This document shows, one piece after another, positions 13,198-17,757 of a DNA stretch of 17,757 bases. The position numbers and the translations under genes are program-made. Origin of the DNA: Nitrospira defluvii. GTDB taxonomy: Bacteria; Nitrospirota; Nitrospiria; Nitrospirales; Nitrospiraceae. The DNA lies in NCBI GenBank assembly GCA_016199015.1, contig JACQHN010000029.1, positions 1 to 17,757 of the forward strand, given 5' to 3'. The first letter of the stretch is position 1; the number at the start of each line of letters is the position of its first letter. Below the pieces are notes generated by a model. The model did no database searches, was not told the origin of the DNA, and was given only the letters and a program-made list of their open reading frames with translations.

Positions 13198-16100
13198 TTA
13201 CTTGCTGTCAGTCAAATCGGCCGTCCGTTTGCCGCCGGCCCATGCGGTCGGGGGAATCTGCACGACCACGTCGAATCGGTCCTGCGCTTCATTGTCCTTC
13301 AGGTCCCGCCCCACACTATAGAAGACACCTTTCTTCATGTTGACCAGCATCGGAAAACCTGTGAAGGGGTCATAGAGCCCTTGCCCAGCCTTGGCTACTC
13401 TGGTGAGCAGATCTTGCTCAGGTGGAGCCCGGCGCAGCCAGGCTTGCAGGGACACCAGACGCAGGCGCGCATCGGTTTCCAAAACTCGACCGGCATACGT
13501 CTCCCAAGTCGGGAGCGGGTCGATCCCGACGAGGCTCTCGATAGGATTCATCAACAGGTCCGTCAGACCATACGGAGGCGTGCGCACAAACTGGGACTGT
13601 TTCGGCAAGTCGGCATACCGGCCTTCCGCCGCCGCCTTGCCCACGGCTTCATAGTATTGTGCATAGGCATTGAATCGACGCTGCTTCGGCAACGGCAGGG
13701 CGGCGGCGACCGAGCCATAGAACGGACGGGCATCGGCCGTGTCATGGTTCACCGTCTCCTCCAGCGTCTTCGTGGCTAACACGAATTGGCTCTGCATCGG
13801 CCAACGAACCGATTGCTCAGCTTGGTCGAGCGGCCGTGCAAGCTTGGCGAGCCGACTGATCAGTCGGTCATCGAGGTCCGTCCGTAGCAACAGCCCGCTT
13901 ACCACTGCGATGTCGTCATTGAGGGCGTCACTGGCCAGCATTTTTACCGGCATGGTCTTGGCCTGCCCGAATACTGTCCGCCAGGCGGTGAGATCGGTTT
14001 CGAGCCGCGCGACCCCCGCATCCACATCCTGCGCAAATCCCTCCGCGACATACAAGCGATGAGCATAGAGAATCACGCCACAGTTCGGACTGACCGGCTG
14101 CCCAAACCCCCAATCTTCGAAGGGTTTGGTGAGCCACTGCCGGTACCGGCCCATGGCGACCCCAGCCTGGGAGGCCCAGGACTTCACCCCGGCCGCCTCG
14201 ATCCGCATCTGCGCCGCAGGATCGACCCTCTTCAGCCACTTGCCCGTCACCTCAGCCGACGCACCCTGTTGAGTGCCTGAGCCATTGCCTTCTCCCGTCA
14301 GACAGGTGAGGGTGACTGCACGATCGGCCTCCTCGGCTCGTCGGTCGATCCCAGCCTGCACAGGATCCTGTGTCGGTGCGGCACTGAAGCCAAGCAGGAG
14401 GAAATACCCGTTTTTCTGAGAATCCTGGAGCGTGTGTTGTGGCACCGAGGTCATAGTTCGATAGGCTGGAGTGGGTTGTTCTTCAAGGATCAGCCAGGTC
14501 AATGCGATTGCACCCACGGAGCCGGCGAGGATCGCTAATGTGAGCCCGATCAGCGCCACCACCAGGACAATCAGCGATCGCGTCGTCGAGACCCCCGCGC
14601 CGATGAGGGAGGTCACGGTCCGACCGATGCGATGCCACGCCTGCCCGACTGCCGGCTTGCTCGGTTTTGAACGAGGGGCAGGCTGCTCCCCATGCAGGGG
14701 CGTGGAGTCGTCCGATCGACCAACAGGGCGGTCCGTCACAAGAGGGGTCGCTTCTGGTCGCTCACCCACCGGCGGAGCGACAGGAGGCACAGGCTCATCA
14801 GGGATCGTCGTCGGATGACTGGCCCCAACGGAAGCGACATCTGCGGGCCTTTTCAGCCAGCGTGTCAGCATGTTCCCCGTAGAAGCGCTCGGGGTCGGCT
14901 TCGACGAGGAGTCATCCCACAGAATTCGAAGGCCACCGTCTACGGAAGCCTCGGGGGCTGCCGCCACCGCTGGTGCGGCCGCTTGTACGTCAGCAGTAGG
15001 CTCCGCTAATACCTCCGAAACCTCTGCTGGCACAACCACTTCAGCGACCTGCACGGATTCAACCGAAGCCAGGTTCGTTTCGTCCGAGCGAACAGCGACA
15101 GGCGCCCCCGTGGATTGAGCCTGAATGCCTTCCGACACCGGTAATGCCGGTTCATTCGAAATTTCCTCACCTGGAACAGCCGATTCGCGCAACTGGGGTG
15201 CTCCGGCATCACAGCCAGCGACATCAGGCATCGATGCGTGACCTTGCGACAACAACGGCGACCTCTCAGGCTCCGACACCGGTGCAACCTCTTCCTCCAC
15301 ACGAACGATTTCGGAAAGCAGTGCAGTCGGTTCAGCCTGCACGACCGGCTGATCGGCGATGACAGAAGGCACAACCGAAGGAACCGCCGCTTCGACGACC
15401 GTTTCGGGAGTAGTGAGTATTGTTGGCTCCTGACCAGCAACTTGAGCGACCGGCTGTTCCACCAGAGATGGTGGATTCGAAGGGAACGCCTCTGCCGATT
15501 CAGAGACAGGGGCCTGGATATCCTCGACAACGTCCTGTTCGAGAGTCAACGGCGGCATCTCTAGAGATGCCCCTACGACCGCTTCCGTCAACGATTCGGC
15601 AGGCACTGCGCGAGGCTCGTCCGGTTCTGGTGCCGCAATCGCCTCACTCCCAGCCAACCACAACGGGCGCTCTATCGGCAGGTCGATCGTTGATTCAGCT
15701 GGTGGTTCGGGCTCGAATACTGCAGCCAGTTCCGGCGCTTCAACCGGTTCGACCGGAGCATCCTGAGAAAGAATACGGAACCCCGGCATCGAAAGTGATT
15801 CAACGTGACCGAGACTGTCGCCGACCGTCTCGTCTGCGAGGGCCCCGGTAGTGGGCACCGAGTCATGCATTTCCTCCGCAACAGGCATGACCACAGTGGA
15901 ATCTTGAGCTCCCCCCACAACATCGGCAGAGACTGGTCCGAATTCAGGCTCAGGGTCTTGTCGAGGAATCGCCACGTCCTCGACTTCGATCTGTTCCCAA
16001 GGCATGGGTGCCGAAAGCGGTGGCGAATCACTGACGAGGCCCGCGAAAGAATCCGACGCCGGAGCCGCGAACGACAGCCACTCTGTCTCTGAGGGATCAG

Positions 16101-17757
16101 CAGGTGGCGTGACCGTCGTCGCCGTCTCTTCAGGCACAGCGATATCGTTGGCGGCTTCGCTTTCTGCCCTCGGCATGGTCTGCGCGGGAGCAGGAGCGGC
16201 TTGCATCGCGGTGACCGCCGCGAGAATATCCTCCCAAGAGAGCCCTGATGAGGAGATAAAGGAGGGGACGGGTGGAATGGGCGGATCCGCCGCTGTCCCT
16301 GCATCGAGCACGTGATCCGTCACGGAGACTTCCTGTCCCTTCTCCGCTTCCGCTACTTCAGGCTCAATCTTTACCTCGGCCTGTGAAAAGACTGCACCGG
16401 GCGTCTCTTCAACCTGGTCCCAGGGCATTGGGGCCGGGCTCATCGGCGCTTCTGCAATCGGGTGGGCGCTGGCGTTCCGAAGCACTTCAATCGTTGGAGA
16501 CGCCGCCTCAAGGACAGGTGGCGGTGGTAGCTCAGCCTCCCCGGATAGCGCAGAAACCACCTCGGCCCCCGTCGACCCGTCACTGTCTGTCACCGGCGAG
16601 CTGGCGGGGGCAACGTCGTCGATCTGCTCCAAAGGCATAGAAGCCGGACCTGCCATACTCTCTGCAATTGGGTGGAGGCTAGGTTCTGGCGGCACCTCGA
16701 TGGTGGATTCCGGGACCTCGGCGATCGGCGGGGCGGGAAGCTCGGCTTCCACGGACAGCGTTGAGGCCACCTCAGAGGATGTTGGAACCTCACTGGCCGC
16801 TACCGGTGAAATCGCAGGGGCAGCGTCTTCGATCTGATCCCAGGGCATGGGAGCTGGGCTCATCGGTGCTTCTGCAATCGGATGGCTGCTACCCTGTGCC
16901 AGCACTTCGATTGTGGGCTGCGGGTCCTCGGCGACCGGCATGGCAGGAAGCGCTGAATCGGCGACCCTCGGCTCACTCTGACCTGATACCTGGACTGGTT
17001 CTGTCGTTGACGCCACTGACAACGTCGAGGGCTCATGGTGAAGCTGGAGCTCCGACGCCGTGGGTAAATCAGGCACCTGCGCGGCCGGCGTCCGATCAGA
17101 AGTGTCGTCCTGTCGTAACGCCTCTGTGACCGACTCCACCGAAGCGAGTGGAGCAACCGAGGCCATCGTTTCGATCGAGTCTCCGGCTGTTGGGGCTTGT
17201 GCCTCTGCTGAGATCGCCGCATCAGTCGGCGTTGACTCTATTTGCTCCCATGGCATGGCAACCGCGGCAGCAGAGTCGGCAGGCGACTCTGCAATCGGTG
17301 AGGGATAAGGAGGCTCGCTCCCCGAATCGCCCACTGCGGGCTGAGGAGTCGCCTGCAACATCTGCCCCGTGACGGTATCGAACATGGCCGCAAAGCGGAA
17401 GGCGACCGGACTTCCGGGAGCAAGGGAGCGAATTTTGCCAAAGAGCTCGCTGGCTCGGTTCGGATGGTCGGTGTCCGGATCTTCCAATAACACCTCAACC
17501 GCCTTGCCGTACTCTGCCACCGCCGCCATGACGTCGCCCTTTTCCTCGTACACATGCCCCAGCATTTCCAAAAATGGCACACAGCGTGGTCCTGCCGTCA
17601 GATATTCCCGCAAGAGCGATTCCGCCAGCCAATAGTCCTGCCGCTCCATCGCCTCGCGAGCCAGGGATTCGAACGCTGTTCTCGCACTCATCAGACTTCC
17701 GAGTCGCAGGTGGAGGGTGGCGAAGAGGCGCCGGGCTTCGGCATTGAGCGGATCGAG
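13198..17757 (-). CDS. Giant TPR / disordered repeat / single-span membrane protein (5' end outside window)
   Basis: At least 1519 residues. The frame is open to the right edge: the 22 codons before the Met at 17691 read LDPLNAEARRLFATLHLRLG, itself a TPR helix, so the gene starts beyond the window. Numbering from that Met, residues 5-110 are TPR-like helices (WLAESLLREYL, MLGHVYEEKGDVMAAVAEYGKAV). Residues 115-1010 are a low-complexity Pro/Ala/Glu/Ser/Val linker. It carries the motif MPW-[ED]-Q-[IV]-E at 146, 282, 422 and 563, a variant MPLEQID at 352, and a 70-residue tandem repeat (259-328, 329-398, partial 399-435). Residues 1038-1067 are one transmembrane helix, with basic residues before it, so the N-terminal side is cytoplasmic. 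Residues 1075-1497 are an extracytoplasmic alpha-helical domain (YFLLLGFSAAPTQDP, WGFGQPVSPNCG) that I cannot assign. FimV-like scaffolds share the outline, without visible homology. Confidence 0.85.
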   Translation of the reverse strand, partial: LDPLNAEARRLFATLHLRLGSLMSARTAFESLAREAMERQDYWLAESLLREYLTAGPRCVPFLEMLGHVYEEKGDVMAAVAEYGKAVEVLLEDPDTDHPNRASELFGKIRSLAPGSPVAFRFAAMFDTVTGQMLQATPQPAVGDSGSEPPYPSPIAESPADSAAAVAMPWEQIESTPTDAAISAEAQAPTAGDSIETMASVAPLASVESVTEALRQDDTSDRTPAAQVPDLPTASELQLHHEPSTLSVASTTEPVQVSGQSEPRVADSALPAMPVAEDPQPTIEVLAQGSSHPIAEAPMSPAPMPWDQIEDAAPAISPVAASEVPTSSEVASTLSVEAELPAPPIAEVPESTIEVPPEPSLHPIAESMAGPASMPLEQIDDVAPASSPVTDSDGSTGAEVVSALSGEAELPPPPVLEAASPTIEVLRNASAHPIAEAPMSPAPMPWDQVEETPGAVFSQAEVKIEPEVAEAEKGQEVSVTDHVLDAGTAADPPIPPVPSFISSSGLSWEDILAAVTAMQAAPAPAQTMPRAESEAANDIAVPEETATTVTPPADPSETEWLSFAAPASDSFAGLVSDSPPLSAPMPWEQIEVEDVAIPRQDPEPEFGPVSADVVGGAQDSTVVMPVAEEMHDSVPTTGALADETVGDSLGHVESLSMPGFRILSQDAPVEPVEAPELAAVFEPEPPAESTIDLPIERPLWLAGSEAIAAPEPDEPRAVPAESLTEAVVGASLEMPPLTLEQDVVEDIQAPVSESAEAFPSNPPSLVEQPVAQVAGQEPTILTTPETVVEAAVPSVVPSVIADQPVVQAEPTALLSEIVRVEEEVAPVSEPERSPLLSQGHASMPDVAGCDAGAPQLRESAVPGEEISNEPALPVSEGIQAQSTGAPVAVRSDETNLASVESVQVAEVVVPAEVSEVLAEPTADVQAAAPAVAAAPEASVDGGLRILWDDSSSKPTPSASTGNMLTRWLKRPADVASVGASHPTTIPDEPVPPVAPPVGERPEATPLVTDRPVGRSDDSTPLHGEQPAPRSKPSKPAVGQAWHRIGRTVTSLIGAGVSTTRSLIVLVVALIGLTLAILAGSVGAIALTWLILEEQPTPAYRTMTSVPQHTLQDSQKNGYFLLLGFSAAPTQDPVQAGIDRRAEEADRAVTLTCLTGEGNGSGTQQGASAEVTGKWLKRVDPAAQMRIEAAGVKSWASQAGVAMGRYRQWLTKPFEDWGFGQPVSPNCGVILYAHRLYVAEGFAQDVDAGVARLETDLTAWRTVFGQAKTMPVKMLASDALNDDIAVVSGLLLRTDLDDRLISRLAKLARPLDQAEQSVRWPMQSQFVLATKTLEETVNHDTADARPFYGSVAAALPLPKQRRFNAYAQYYEAVGKAAAEGRYADLPKQSQFVRTPPYGLTDLLMNPIESLVGIDPLPTWETYAGRVLETDARLRLVSLQAWLRRAPPEQDLLTRVAKAGQGLYDPFTGFPMLVNMKKGVFYSVGRDLKDNEAQDRFDVVVQIPPTAWAGGKRTADLTDSK
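16390..16917. repeat. 210-bp tandem repeat inside the giant gene
   Basis: Two complete in-frame units of 210 bp (16917-16708 and 16707-16498) and a partial third (16497 to about 16390) encode 70-residue blocks beginning [PS]TIEV, followed by HPIAE, PMPW-[ED]-Q and, in the complete units, EAELP. The nucleotide copies are diverged but clearly aligned, for example CATCGGNGCTTCTGCAATCG at 16861 and 16441. This is a protein-coding duplication, not a mobile element. Confidence 0.8.

Noticed and set aside
16390-16917. Tandem repeats as a possible CRISPR or satellite array.
   Set aside because: The 210-bp units are in frame, diverged and protein-coding, with no short conserved repeat separated by unique spacers.
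14471-17129. Many open frames on the plus strand and in the other minus frames across the giant gene.
   Set aside because: They are shadows of a GC-rich, Pro/Ala/Glu-rich coding sequence: Arg/Ser/Pro-rich products with no domains.

Overview
The window is GC-rich and gene-dense. It looks like chromosomal DNA of a free-living Gram-negative bacterium. The best guess is Nitrospira or a close relative in Nitrospirota. That guess rests on the mix of families present and on two short intergenic elements whose ends read GGnTGnTCAAAAnGG, a style I recall from Nitrospira genomes; nothing here can confirm the species. There is no rRNA, tRNA, CRISPR array, transposase or phage gene.

Layout, left to right. 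(1) Positions 21-3755, minus strand: four envelope genes, namely a small outer-membrane beta-barrel protein, a TRL-family lipoprotein with a near-consensus promoter and a strong terminator, a DUF4105/Lnb-type protein, and a DUF3015 secreted protein with its own promoter. A strong intrinsic terminator for the DUF3015 gene lies inside the probable signal-peptide codons of the DUF4105 gene. (2) 3898-6499, minus: a YfcE-type metallophosphoesterase downstream of a membrane M48 zinc peptidase, then an AIM24/TIGR00266 protein, with a 123-bp inverted-repeat element between the last two and the remnant of a four-helix-bundle gene upstream. (3) 6500-8198, minus: a palindromic C/T-rich repeat, then a Tat-targeted amidohydrolase. 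(4) 8462-10604, plus: three signalling genes joined by two 4-bp ATGA overlaps (an isolated HD-GYP-type N-terminal domain, an HDOD protein, and a diguanylate cyclase with a dead receiver domain). (5) 10605-10952: an intergenic region dominated by a second 220-bp inverted-repeat element. (6) 10953-12745, minus: an ECF sigma factor operon, in transcription order sigma factor, anti-sigma-like membrane protein, small secreted protein, and DUF3106 protein built of 18-residue repeats. (7) 13198 to the right edge, minus: one very large gene for a TPR, disordered-repeat, transmembrane and extracytoplasmic-domain protein. Its frame stays open through the right edge, so its start lies outside the window.

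The genes fall into envelope maintenance (barrel, lipoprotein, DUF4105, DUF3015, M48, sigma/DUF3106 operon) and c-di-GMP or phosphorelay-type signalling (8462-10604). The most novel item is the giant protein. It combines an N-terminal TPR region, a cytoplasmic linker of about 900 residues carrying repeated MPW-[ED]-Q-[IV]-E motifs and a 70-residue tandem duplication, a single membrane span, and a C-terminal extracytoplasmic domain of about 420 residues that I cannot assign to a family.
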